Shown here in pieces: positions 34,122 to 47,016 of a DNA stretch of 64,000 nucleotides. The translations under genes and the position numbers were made by a program. The first letter of the stretch is position 1. Every line of letters starts with the position of its first letter. This DNA comes from Prostheceraeus crozeri. Its lineage: Eukaryota; Platyhelminthes; Polycladida; Euryleptidae. The DNA is taken from contig CAJQUW010016909.1 of NCBI GenBank assembly GCA_907163375.1, positions 1-64,000 on the forward strand, read 5' to 3'. Below the pieces are notes generated by a model. The model was not told where the DNA came from, made no database searches, and saw only the letters and a list, made by a program, of their open reading frames with translations.

Positions 34122-36912
34122 TTTTCCTCTATGAAATTGGTAACATTTCGAGAAGCGAAATACTCGGACTTTTTATGTCTAGTAAAATAGCACTCTCGTT
34201 AGGGGTGCAATCATCTATCGACTGAAGTTTTCTTCAGTGTATTTATATTAGTAGGGACGCACTGTAAAAGTTGGCTCAAAAGTATTGATAGTATTGGTAG
34301 GATTGTCTTAGTACGCGGCTATCGGACGTAACAGATATTTGCTCTTCACTTTATCTTTATGATCCTCAATATTTGAAAATAAAACTGCAGCCTTAGAATC
34401 AAAATTACATAATTCCATGAAATCAGTTTTTGAAGAACACTTTTGCACTGATTGCTTAGTACATTCTTCGTTTGCTTTTCAATAAAAGACGCTCTAGATT
34501 TATCTAACAGACTGTAGTTACTATCTGAAAGAATGAAATTATCTCTGCTAGCTTTATCTGTGAAGCAGTCAGCAACGTTATTCTGTTTGTTATGCCTTGT
34601 GTTATACCCTCAGTTTTTTCTCGTTCATACATACCTCAAGTTTCATAGTAGGCCCATTAATAACCTCGCGTTTGAAGAGGGAATCATCAACCTTCACAAG
34701 CGATGACGGCGTCAGCACTCAGCACAGCAATTAATTGAAGTAGTATTATTTCTCTATTTAACGCATATATACATTCCCTTCATTTATTATCAACGAAGTG
34801 CGGCAGTTGGATTAACAAGTATTGATGAACACAACAAACTGAGCCAACTCAAATGTGTTGTAATTCCATGAATGCTAATCAAGGATCTTTCCGGAAAAAA
34901 CAATGATCAATTTTGTACACCGAAATTCACTAATGTAAGCAAACCTTATCTGACTACTATCAATGTATTACGGCATTCATGAGATTTGACACCAGAAGTG
35001 TCGCTTTGTCATGGAAAGATATCCTGAAGATTGATTTCTATGCATTATAATGCAAAAGGACACCAGTAATGACAGAAATAGACAATTGATAAGACCTAAA
35101 TGACCAGCTATCAATAAGAATAAAAAATGCAAAGCTGTCAATTTCTTACTTCATGTCACCATTTTATGCTTTTCTCCTTCTAGATTTACACAATTCGATT
35201 TAGTTTGACCATCAAGTCAAAAGGAAAAACAAATTGGTTGATTACAGAGCTTGCTTGATTCTAAAGTTAGGCAGACTTTCCCTTCTACTTTGTAAAGCCA
35301 GATTCTGATTTTTGCCTTTGAGCTCTTTAGTTAGTGGTTACTAAAATGATATTATTCATATTATTCGTATAATGTGGATGAAATTAAAGTTTTTCATTTT
35401 TTTGCGTGTACGTTTAGCTGCAGAAGTGCTTTTTAGGTGGTCAATGAACAACTGTCTTAATATATCCTATCTATCGATAATCCCTATGTATAACTCATTA
35501 CTACAATTTCGTTCATAATGTCACTCTCAGAACTATTTCTCATGTGACGGTTTCCCTGAGTGAAATCAACTGATACAGCATCATTTGAGTAATGAATATT
35601 AATTTGCTTGTTTCATTACATGTCTATAACAGCGTTCTGGATCTAATCGAATTGAATGAACGAAATAATATATTTTCATTTCCAAGAGCTCTACTAATGA
35701 CGAATGATATTTTCTTTAAACTAGCAGTCCAACCATTGAAAATGGTTTTCTGAATAATTCAATGAAAATTGATCATAAATTTCAACTGAGAAAATTGGAT
35801 ATTGTGTCTTCTTATAACTGTAACTATAAACTGTGAATATACAATATGCAGTTGTACTGATGTATTTTCTTACGATGGACTGCGAGTCATGACCTCCTCC
35901 TAGGTAAACTTGTAATAAAAGCACAGGAAAAATGTGAACTTACAGTGACTGTCACGAAATCAATTCACAAACCAATTCAATTCGCTGCCAAGAAATGCTA
36001 TCAATTGGCAGTTATTTTTTGGGTTATCTACGGATGAACCGGTTCTAACCTGTCATCTATTTACCAGACATCTCTTGAATTTACAATCAGATATTTGCTT
36101 GTCAGTCATGTATGAATACAATTTGATTTATTAGAACATTGTGACACAATAATCAACACAATAAATTTGTTTTTCATTAATTTATCATTTTTAATTTATT
36201 CACGCAATTATCACTCGATCTCCATTCGAATCAGACTCTGAAGTCTCGAAAGGTCCATTTGGGTGTTGCTTGCACTTAATATTTATTCAAAAGAGTAGCG
36301 CTCCATATACAACAAGGACTGTATTGCACATATAAATGTTAACTAAGGATCGCATAAATCATGTAAAATCATGCTGCAACTGAACAGACAGGCATCGACT
36401 TTGCTTCGAATGCCTTGAAATAGCCATTTTTATTTCGCCTTGCACTGTTGAATCATGTCTGAATATGATCTCAACATTCTAAGAAAAAGAAGTTCATCTG
36501 AACTAAAACACACGAAAACGACGGAGCGCACACAGATGACGAAACAAAATAATAAAAGATTATAAACTGAATTCGAAATAATCTGAAGTTCATTCAAAAA
36601 ATGTCACTCTAAAGATCTAATGGCAGTTCTAAAGGACATTATTCAAGTGCGTAGGATTGTCTACATAAAAAATTAGGTGTTAACAGCAGCATTTCTCAAC
36701 GTAGCGGAACACGCATTTCATCAGGGTCGAATTTCTCCGATGCTTAAGTCAGTTCAAAACATTTCGAGTGAATGCGGCCATTTACTCAGTGGCCATTCAG
36801 TCAGTGAAGCTGAAACAAATACTTATTGGTTAATTTGTTAATTTCGTGCATCTTCTGATACAAACTACAAAAAAGAGACAATAAACCTATAATAGAGGTT
36901 TATCCTCTGGAG

Positions 36913-37050
36913 GGTGTGGTCTCCGTGGCACAGTGGTTAAATGTTTGGCCAAGCAATCTTTCGGTCCAGAGGTCGAATCACGAAAATGTCATTGTATGTC
37001 GTCAGGAAAGGCATCCGGACTAAAAGATAACAACGCTCCAGATAACAACA
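36913..37050 (+). mobile_element. tRNA-derived SINE
   Basis: The head is tRNA-like: A box TGGCACAGTGG and B box-like GGTCGAATCAC, 34 bp apart. The body contains GTCAGGAAAGGCATCCGG followed by ACTAAAAG, nearly the same as the leader of the RTE-like LINE at 6797 (GTCAGGAAGGGCCTCCGG). The 3' end is not clearly defined. There is no coding capacity, as expected. Confidence 0.65.
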
Positions 37051-39191
37051 AGTACATACTCTCCTCAATTGTTAATTTTGTAAGGAAACTTACCAGAAAT
37101 ATGAAAAAAAGCGTTTTCAATAGGAAGACACTGTTTCTCAGCCATTTCTACTTGCGAAACCCTTCATCATGGTCATATTTTCAGCGGAATTTTTAAGACC
37201 CAAAAATCGTTGAATTACTTGAATTGAGTGAGGTCAACAATCACTACGTGTTTGTTATGGCGATGCTTAGTTGAACTGGTCCCTTGGTATATGGTACATC
37301 TACCGCATGAATAAGAGAAAAATATAATTTTCGGAAGCTTCTTCTTTCATTCGTTACTAGCCGTTTAGAATTGTGTCGAGCAATATAAAAACAGAAATGT
37401 GCTGTCTATAAAAGATGAAACTAATGACATGTTTTTAATAATACAGCAATCAGTCCGCACATTTGAATTACATATTTTTGGAAAAGGAGGATATGAGCAA
37501 TATCGTTGCTATATGTTCCATTACATAAATTGAGTGAACATCAAGTCTGCTTTGGATGCAAACTGCCGGGCATTTTTTCACTGTTTTAGTCAAGAGTCTA
37601 TAATTGCAAAAAATCTACTTTTTTGCGGAATGCTATACCATGCATTCCTCATTAATATCACCAACATCAATAAAGTAATATCGATGTACAGAAAATAGCA
37701 AAGTCGAATAATATAAGCGATTATCAATAGCAAATAAAAGACGCATGTTAGATCACAATATCCACTGTCATTATAGTGTCAATTATTATGTCAAGTAACA
37801 ACAGCCATTGATACAGCTGAGGTACTCGAATAAATCCCTAAAAATTTTGTAAAAAAATTGGGCCGTCGGATGATAGAGACCTCTGAAAAAACCAGTAGAT
37901 GTAGTTAAGAGAAAGCCTGTGCATCGCCAATATTATTTGAGTATTTCTCTAGAATGACACGCTAACTACTGCATTTACAATTTACTTTGCTACAGATGCT
38001 CGCACATAATAATCTACATTAATACATGGGCACCTATACATTGCTATATTATTCAGTTGTCACTTACAGGCAACTATGCAGCAGCATTCTTTCAAATTTT
38101 GTTAGAATGGTAGTGAAAAAATCGATCAACTTCAAAAATTGTAGGGAATTATTTGATTTTCGGTCATTTCGTGAAAAGGTCGAGAGGCCTTCAATTTATA
38201 TTCATGAATAAGTGCAATTACATTGAATGAAGTTCTTGATAAATCTGGAGAGCTTGTGTTCCGCTACAGAGTGATGAGATTCACACAGCTGTATACAAAA
38301 TGTTCTGACCACATTCTTAACGTAACGAGAGACGTTCATTCCATGCAATTCATCAATAATAACACTGCCATAACAAAAGTTAGTTCGTTAGAGAAGCAGC
38401 ATCAGACATCGATAGCCTTTTGACCAAAATTCGAACTTGGCACCGAATCTCAATATATTTCACTGCCACTTTGATAGATGTAAAGCATCAGCTGTAAATA
38501 ATCGGCAATATTCAACCTTAAGTTACTGTAGATCAACAGGGTGTCCATTTTTATCCCAGTATAAATTGAGACATCGGAACACAGTCAGTAAACGGTTTCA
38601 ATATGTTTTCTATGTCTCGTAATATCTTTATTTTGTTCCGTACAAAATTTCACTTGAAATCTGAGTTAGCTTTCTTAAGTAACTACTCAAAAAAAGTAAC
38701 TAAAAAGGGCAATTGTGTTTCGATGAATTATACTATTTCGACGAATTTCTCAAAACTGAAAGGTTAATTACAAGTGGAATACGCAGACGAAGGCACAAAA
38801 TGACATACGTGTTGGTGGCTCAGTTAAAATTTTATTGCCATTTTATTAGGTTGCAACGGCAAAAAGAACGAAAATACAGAAATGTCATTGTTTAAACTAC
38901 GAAAAACATCTAAACATCTTAATATACCACACGAATATTTTTTAACAGACGCTTGCTTTAACAGCCATGAGAGAATAGAATGAATACCGAAAAATTCTCC
39001 ACAAATTCTTGAGCTGACGCCTGATGAAGTGTACTTATGATTTATCAACCTTCTAGCTCTCATAATCCAGCTGACAATCTACGATTCACGGTAAGTGACA
39101 ACCTTTTGTATCAAGGTGGCAGTGCAACTTAAGATTCAGTAAGAAGTGGCATGATTCCCTCATCTCGTTACGCTATTCAAGACGCACTCAC

Positions 39192-39332
39192 ACTTGACAT
39201 CGTAGACACCTTGCATTCGACGTGACTTCAATGCTTTTAATGTCAGCACCGTATTTTGCAATTGGTTGATAACTTTTGAGCGTCGTTTGCCCTTCGAGTT
39301 GATGGAAGCCAAGCTACCGTTGCTGGAGGATC
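39192..39332 (-). CDS. Sbf: Probable upstream Sbf exon
   Basis: A 141-base exon lies between a good acceptor (TTTTCTTGCCCCAG) and donor GTGAGT. It encodes 'SSSNGSLASINSKGKRRSK' and 'VINQLQNTVLTLKALKSRRM'. It ends with one base (T), which joins to the AC of the exon at 30921-31429 to give Tyr, so phases agree. It corresponds in position to the Ser-rich variable stretch before 'GEKSQ' in MTMR13, where similarity is low. Assignment rests on strand, splice sites and phase rather than on protein similarity. Further upstream exons were not found in the window. Confidence 0.6.
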
Positions 39333-42300
39333 CTGGGGCAAGAAAATCCACAACGACTTGATACAACATAATAAAGCAAAATGATGATACTAATAACAAC
39401 TCATACGCACAACATAAATTTAAGAAAATGAAAATGAACTTGTACAAGCTTCATTCAGTACATTCAGCATTATATGACAGGAAAGCCACTTTCTACGCGG
39501 TGTGTGAGAGCAGGTTAGTGCGCAAGATAGCTGATGTCTTCGCTATTTACCCATCGATGGCACGCGTTTCACCATACCCTCTTGACATGAGGAAGAAAAT
39601 ACGAAATGAGAGAGCGGAGAATTAAATCAACCGATGAATTTTCATATCAATAGAAAATTAGCATTTTCATGTCAAAGAACCGTAAACTAAAACTTTTTTC
39701 GGTAAGAATATTCTGAGCTCAAGATAACCAACAATAAAATGCAAAACTCTTTGTCATTGGCATCGTGCTGTACGGTCAATGAACAAAAAAAATAACTCAT
39801 GAGACCGTCCGACTACAGCTGGGGATCAAACATTAAAACAATAGAAAAACTCTCCGAATGGTTGATTTCCGGGAGTTGAAAATTGAAGTAGATTTGAAAA
39901 AAAACAGTCCAGGAAATTCATAAATAAATTTTGCGTAATTTTCCTGCAAGAAATGAAAAACATCATAGCAACATATTCGCATGAAGTTATTTTATCTCAA
40001 AGGTATTAAGGTAACACATGCACTAAAACTAGTTGACAAGACTTTAAAAGTTCAAATTTATTTAACGAGGTATTTCAAAGGAATAACTTTACGGATCTAC
40101 TTTAATTCGATCTCTATGTCAAGTGCCAAGTATAATTCATGAATATGATTCAAAAGTAAAGGAATGCCAAGTTACAGTTTTATAACAAACAAATTGCAAG
40201 TACTCGCAATTTCTGCATTCTTCACGAAGCTATCTTCAGGGAATAATTAGTGCACACTAAATATATTGCATACTGATATTTAAGTTCCCTGAAGATATCT
40301 GCGCAACAATTATGAATATTAATAATATAATATATATATATATATATGATAATATAAATTTGAATACATATTTCAGGTGACGCCAAGTATTGAACAATAT
40401 TGCACTTAGCACAAGTACGAATATACTTTCTTCCTACTTGGTTTTCTAAAAGCACAAGAGGCAAAATATTTATTTTTTCAACAATGTCATCAAAAGCTTT
40501 GTGCCAACTGGCAAGACATGAATAAGATTCATATATTAACTATCTTGATAAGATTTTAATGCGTTCCATCAGAAGTAACTTAACTAGCACAAATTATAGG
40601 CAATCAAAAACCACCTGTCCTGTCTCGTCTAGAGACTTTTCAATGGAACAACTGATTAATCAAATAACCTCTGCAAGAAAGATATACAGGCACACAAAAC
40701 TATGATGCTAAAAATCATTTTGAGGGCAATCAGCTTGAGATTCATTTCATAATTACAATAAATAAACAAACTTGAATATTCGTTCAAGGTGGACATGAAA
40801 AATCTGTAAGTTCTGAATTTGAAACAGAACTGCCCAAATGAACATTGATTTTTTGGTGGAACTGTGAAATTTAGAAATTACAGACAAAATTTGAAACTCA
40901 GAAAATCCATGATACGACAGGAAAAGGCGAATATTGCAACGAAATATTACTAATAAATGCAACATATTAGTATTGATGATGTTACTAGAGCTTATAAACA
41001 CATCTTCGTTAATATAGATAGGGCTGTCAGCAGTATCAGGATTGCAATAAAACGTAAATTTCATTTAACAGATCATTCAATCGTTTGATAAAAATAATGA
41101 CAGGAATTCTTAATCACATTTACATAGCTGACAACCACGCGCATAGCCGAATGATGATTCATGGAGACTTGGAAGCATGAATAACTTTACTCATATATTG
41201 GGCAGATCCTGTCATATTAATTAAGCGACAATAGGTTCCTAAATTTCCTTTTCAGCAATGATTGTGATCAGTTTCTTATCTTTAAGAAGATAAAACAATC
41301 TATGAGCCTTAGTGATATAAATTTCCATATTTCGTTGATTTTTTTGCGTTATATCATAGATTTTTATTTTGTCATACTTTAGATATTTCTCAAAATTTGT
41401 GCATATTTGACGTCGTCTAAACTCGTCAAATTTTTCTGCCTGAATGGAGTGACGGATTAACTGACTACCATTAACGCTGAAAAAGTCAAGAAATTTGCAA
41501 ATGTAGCAACCTCTCATTCAAATAAATTCGCCGACATTTGTGTAGGTAACGCACGGATATACAGCATCAATAAAGAGCAAACCTTCAACTAAAAAAAGTA
41601 AAGCAAAAAACAATAGCAACATGAAATATTTTTCATAAATTTAGCATCACATTGTCAGTAGTTAATTCGCGACGTTGAACTTATAGCTTACTTTCTTCTT
41701 AAGACGCACAAGAAATTGCATAACAAGAATACAGGTGTGACATTGAATATCACCAATTGAAAAATTGACTCAGGATTTTATAGTTTCTGCTAAAAATACC
41801 AGACATTATAGCTAGCATAATGAAATGAGGGTAAGTAGCAGGAAAAGCATTGACTAAACCATGAGAGCTTAAAATGTAAACATGTTTCTTCAGAAGCACA
41901 AGCCTTTGAAATTTTACTAATATCGAATATAATTCTAAAACAAACTTATTACAAGGGAAAATTCAAACTACAGACGTTCACTACATGCAAAGTCAAATTA
42001 TCTTATGACGGGTAATTTGTTACAAGGAAACATCAAAACTTGAAGTCAGACGGATACTACAATGTCGTTGATAAATGATTTATCATACAGCTGCCAAAAT
42101 AACGATTGAATTGTTGATCCATATCATTTCTACTCGTAATCCATCGTCGAAGCCAAGTCGGTGTTGCAGCTCATAATCATTCTGTGATTGTAAGAATTTC
42201 ATTTTCGCATTGAATTATTGTAACATCTTTTTCTCTGGTCGTACCAAAGAAAGATGTTCAAGTTAATGTCTATAATTAAAAAATTCTATTCTAAATCAAA

Positions 42301-43511
42301 GTGATTTGACTTAACTTCTTTATTTTTGAATAAATAATTATCTATTGTAGACAGTGACGTCTACAATCAGACTGATCATAATAATCTAGCGGACTTATTT
42401 TCGTACAGTCTGCCTTCCTCAATTGAAGCATACTTGAAATATTACGTAGGCTAACTGCTGATTATGATTTGAATGTCTGAGGTCACATTTATACTCGACT
42501 ATGGATTCATGAAATAAGGTTATTTATAAAGATTAATGCTATATTAAAAAAAAGTAATGTAAAAATCTCTGCATGCATTGCTCCAATATGAAATATGGAA
42601 GGTGCTTTTACAGCTAAATTGCTGATTCCCTTTTGATAGAAAAATGTCTCCTTCACAACAAATACGTATAATCATGATACGTGTTACAATGTAGACACAT
42701 AGATGAATTTATCGTACCAAAATTGACCAAATTCCCAAAGTTACGGACGATAGATTGAGATTTGGTTGTCGATTCTTTATAATGACTTTTTTTCGGTGTC
42801 TCACTGACTGTCGGCATAAAGCATATCAAATTTTCACAGGATCATGTTTACTTCAGATAATTGAGCATAATTATTCAGGTCGATCTCGATACTTCACTTC
42901 ATATAATTGCACTTCAAGTACAGTGCACGCATTATTTCGTTCTTATTGAGTTACTATGGTTTGACCACAGCAATTTGAACCGCGCTATCGTTGTGTTATG
43001 GATAAGGCGTCGGTATTATCTTCCCTTGTATGTTGTGTAAAAGGTCAGCCAGCCAGTTTTTGTCACAAAGCAATTTTTCGTATGCGCTATAAACAGAGAG
43101 GACAAAGTGTCGAGCAAGAAATATATAGAAAACCCAAGTAAAACGATGTGTTTCTCATGATAGCCGTCTATAATATTGAGACCTTTCGTCCCTGCAGGCG
43201 CAGGTCATGATCACATTTTATCAAACAAATGATGTTACATGCCCGAGGCTTATTCTTATGAAATACATGGTTTCATTGTTACGCATAGTCTATCATCACG
43301 ACTCATTAGATAGGTATAATAGACAGACCGTTTCATAAATAATTGCACAAAAAAGTTAACATATTTCCAAATGCAATTTTTGTGTTGAAGTCCTGATTCA
43401 TTTTTAATAAACGATATACCTTATGAAACCTTCTGTTCCATAGATTATTTTGGCATACTTTTTTCTCAAGTGGTCAGTATGCATTCTGAAAGAAAAAAGA
43501 GTTTTTTTACA
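39333..43511. other. No gene recognised; AT-rich, simple repeats and a hairpin
   Basis: If Sbf continues upstream this is more intron. It contains a (TA)n run at 40330-40347 and a fold-back with TATCTTCAGGGAA (40230-40242) facing TTCCCTGAAGATA (about 40286-40298). A minus-strand open frame at 41239-41517 is Lys/Ile-rich and not recognised. Confidence 0.5.
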
Positions 43512-45740
43512 GAATTTTCACCCCTAGCACAGCTATGAGCCATGAACAAAGCTAGGGGTTACTCAATGAAAAGTAACAAATTGTATTATTTTAAATAAAT
43601 AAAATAAAAAAAACAGATCTTCTAGTCTGATTAAGCTGTCCCCATCAGAAACCTATTCGCACGCCTTTTGAAAGTATCAAGATTGTATTGGTCAGGGAAA
43701 GTGGTCTGGGGAGGCTGATTCCAAAGCTGTGCCTTGCGAACAAAAAAGCTTTTCGAGCGACTCACAGTACACGCGCGTTCTAAGCTCACATGTGAGTGCA
43801 TTAGCTCTGCGTGTGCTTCTGGAGAAGATCTTAGGTTTGGGTACGCACTCATTTACTGCAGAACTGCTTCTACCGAAATAGTACCTGTAGAAGAGACTGA
43901 GTGAAGAAACATCCCGTCTGACGGAGAGCGGCTGCAACTTGCAAGCAAGTTTTTCACCAATGAGATTCTTGACACGTTTCTCAACCCGTTCAAGGAGGTT
44001 AAGATGCGTTTGTGGAGCGCCGGTCCATAGATGACAACAATACTCCATCAGAGGACGAATAGTGGACTTGTAAAGATAGCAGACAGTCTGTGGTGGAAGA
44101 TAGCTGCTGGCACGATAGAGACTACCAATGCGTTGAGCTGCCTGCTAGCTGATGAGCCGGATGTGCGCTTTCCAATGACAAGTCTTTCGTAGCCGCCAAT
44201 CCAAGGAAGGAGATGGAATCTTGTTCTCTAATCCGATTATCTGACATCTTAATGCTATGATCATCATCTCCTTTAAGTCGTGAGTGCAGAATACCCTGAG
44301 TTTTTGAAGGATTGAAGGAAACAAGCCATTTGGCGCCCCATTCTGAGACCCTGCGTAAGTCTTCATTAAGAACGTCGCATAACTGCTGACGTTGCTGAGT
44401 GTTTTTAGCGAGTCGCTCATTGGAATTGAAGAGTGTTGTGTCATCTGCATACATCACCAATTTACTCACTAGGCAGTCTGGGAGGTTGTTGATGCACAGC
44501 ATAAAAGGAGTGGGAAGTCCTGCATTGACAAACTTTGTGGAAGACTTTTGGCCATCTAAGACGACAGATATCTGCCGGTCATTAAGAAGCAAGAAGTTTG
44601 TGGAGTTGATTAGCAACTCCATAGGACTTTAGCTTCATAAGGAGTCCCTGATGCCAGACTTTATCGAATGCCTTGGAAATATCCATCTAAGGCAACTGAT
44701 CTCGTCTCACCTTGTCTGTCAAGGACACGACTCACATGTTCAGTGACATATGAAAGAAGATCTGCAGTTGATCGAGAGTGCCTCAAGCCATACTGTTCTT
44801 CTGATAGAAGGTTCTGAGTATCAAGGAAGTTAACAATGTGTTGGTTGATCACTGCTTCAAAAATCTTGCCAGCAATTGGAAGCAGGCTGATAGGACGGTA
44901 ACTAGATGGAAGAAATGAGTCAGGACCTTTCTTTGGAACTGGTTGGAGATACTTTGGAGCTATTTTCCAACAAGAGGGAAACTCACCGGTGGATACACAT
45001 CTACTGAACAGTTTAGATAAAAGTGGAGAAAGCAAATGTGAGAGATGCTTGAAGACCGAAACCGGGATGCCATCTGGTCCACTAGACTTACAGCTATCGA
45101 GACCTGCGATGATCTTTTTGACGTTTCGGAATGTGACTGAAGGAGGACTGACTGTCTCATCAGTGCGCGTGGGAATTGGAGGTGGAATTCTACCTCCATC
45201 GTCTAATGACGAATTCTTCGCAAACTCCTTGCAAAGAAGCTCGGCTTTGTCTGCTGAGGTTGTCGCCATAGAAGTACTGACTTCGGCATGACGGAGTGCT
45301 GGGATGGAGGATTTGTTCCTATTGGTGACACCGCTGCAAATCCTCCAGAAGTCCTTAGAGACAAGCTTTTGGGTAGCAATGGATTTCCGTACATACAAAG
45401 CGTAACGGCTTTTGGCCTGATGTATGGTTTCCTTGCAATGTCTACGTGCGGTTTTGTACAATTCAAGATTGCCAGCGCTACTGTCACGCTTATACTTATG
45501 GAAAAAGTGGTCACGCTGGCAACTTGCAGCTGCACATTCTGGTGTAAACCAAGATTGTGAGTGGGGCTTCATTTGGAAAGTACGGTGAGGAATGTAGGTC
45601 AACATCCCTATCTGAAGCCACTCTGTCAGTTCTTGCGCCGACTTGTGGACGTTCTCGCTCAGAATCAAATTCTCAGTTTGAACGTGACTAAGAAAAGTTC
45701 GGAAGCCACACCAGTCTGCTTTGAGAATTGACAAACTGTT
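43512..45740 (-). mobile_element. CR1/L2-like LINE, copy 2 (linker and RT, 5'-truncated)
   Basis: From the high-coordinate side the translation gives a pre-RT linker ('WFTPECAAASCQRDHFFHKY'), 'KIIAGLDSCKSSGPDGIPVS', 'SSYRPISLLPIAGKIFEAVI', 'QYGLRHSRSTADLLSYVTEH', then after a frame shift near 44665 'LVMYADDTTLFNSNERLAKN' with the catalytic YADD box, and 'TRRANALTCELRTRV' towards the end. 44661-45734 is open for 357 codons. The endonuclease is missing (5' truncation). It is closely similar to copy 1 at 28373-30056, so the family was active fairly recently. The 3' end has the same stem-loop. Confidence 0.9.
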
Positions 45741-45879
45741 CTATAGAAAGCCGCAGACGGTGTGGAGTACGTTTCTTTGAATTACTTATTTTGTAGCCTA
45801 CATATTGCAGTTGTGTCAGCATATTTGTACGTGTGATTATATGCTTGCGCCTTTTGTGTTTTCTTATCATACGTGTATG

Positions 45880-46278
45880 TGCAAGGTAGAAATTCCACGA
45901 TCCCGGAATTCCTAATCCCGGTATTGTGTATAGGCCTGCATCGCAAATACTTATCTTCAAATTGGTCATGCTTTCAACTATTGTTAGCTTTGGCAAATGA
46001 CAAGCTCAAATTAAAGCTTCGACCTTTATTCAATAAAAAGCCTCACTAATGGATTATAGAAAACGTAGCGTTCACGATTATATTGAAGTATGAAGAGTCT
46101 AATTCTATCGTGTGTGCAGATTTCTGGTGGTTTTATCTTCGCCAATTTGTCTTACTTTAGACGGAATACAGCTATAGTGTAAATTTCTCAATCCCGGGAT
46201 TTTGACCCTCCAATCCCGGGATTGACAGTCCCAGGATTAGACCCCAACCCCGAGATTGGAATCTCTACTCGCCACCTG
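45880..46278. mobile_element. hAT-like MITE rich in AATCCCGGGATT
   Basis: The left side reads AGGTAGAAATTCCACGATCC and the inverted right side reads CAGGTGGCGAGTAGAGATTC, so the ends share an imperfect inverted repeat around GTAGARATTCCA. The palindrome ATCCCGGGAT or variants occur five times (45899-45925, 46190-46257). hAT elements with such subterminal palindromes are known. No target duplication was confirmed. Confidence 0.5.
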
Positions 46279-46460
46279 TTCACTAACAATAGCAATCTCT
46301 TCACGTCGTAGTTGCTGCGCCCGATAAGTGAATCGACAAGACTTTTAACAACTCATTCAATGATGACAGAAAACGGGGGCAGTTATGACATGACATCAAT
46401 GACAGTCATGATCAGCTATGATATGATCATGAATGATTTTTCTATTTCATTTATTTAGGC

Positions 46461-46627
46461 ACACCACACTGTTTCCTAAACCAAGCAAGTGTCTCGGCTG
46501 AACAAGTGGATAAGTCCAGTAATCAATCAATTACATGAGCTTAAGCAGCTTACGGTTAAATTTGATGAGAATAAGCAAGAGATAAAATAGCTTTTAGGGT
46601 TGTGCAACGATTTAGGAAACGGACTGT
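46461..46627 (-). mobile_element. MITE, copy B (167 bp)
   Basis: Inverted copy of the element at 2326-2488, about 90% identical, with the same ends (ACAGTCCGTTTCC and GTTTCCTAAACC). Confidence 0.7.
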
Positions 46628-47016
46628 AGTTCACAACAAGAGAGAATGATTTCCAAAGCGCAGAAGATAGTTGTCTGTGGTGAGATGACACAATGCAGAG
46701 AAATGAAGGAATGGTCGAAGGTTGCGTTGCGATACGATTGATCGAAGGTTTGTTTTCCCTTCGACTAACGCTGTCACGGATAGAGTCAGAGCAAAATACC
46801 ATGCATGTATGCGCGTTGTATGCAATGAAAGCGTTTTGTGAATAAACGGTGGTTGTCATGGTGATAATCGCGGCAGTGTAGGTTATGATGTATGAAAGAA
46901 GTAGGGTGCCGTAGCGGAATCACTGTGAACGAATAACGACTTCGTGTTGCGTGCAGACACAGGAGTATTCCACTACAATTATCTTGTGCTGTCATTAAAA
47001 CCAGTTCCGAATTTCA

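Larger units (their letters stand above)
31430..39191 (-). other. Sbf intron, 7.8 kb
   Basis: This intron contains the inverted 16-nt GACGAAACGCGTCGGG motif, a fold-back hairpin near 32900, weak coding relics at 32974-34121 and a tRNA-headed SINE. From 34200 to 36900 and 37060 to 39190 I see no gene. Confidence 0.65.
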
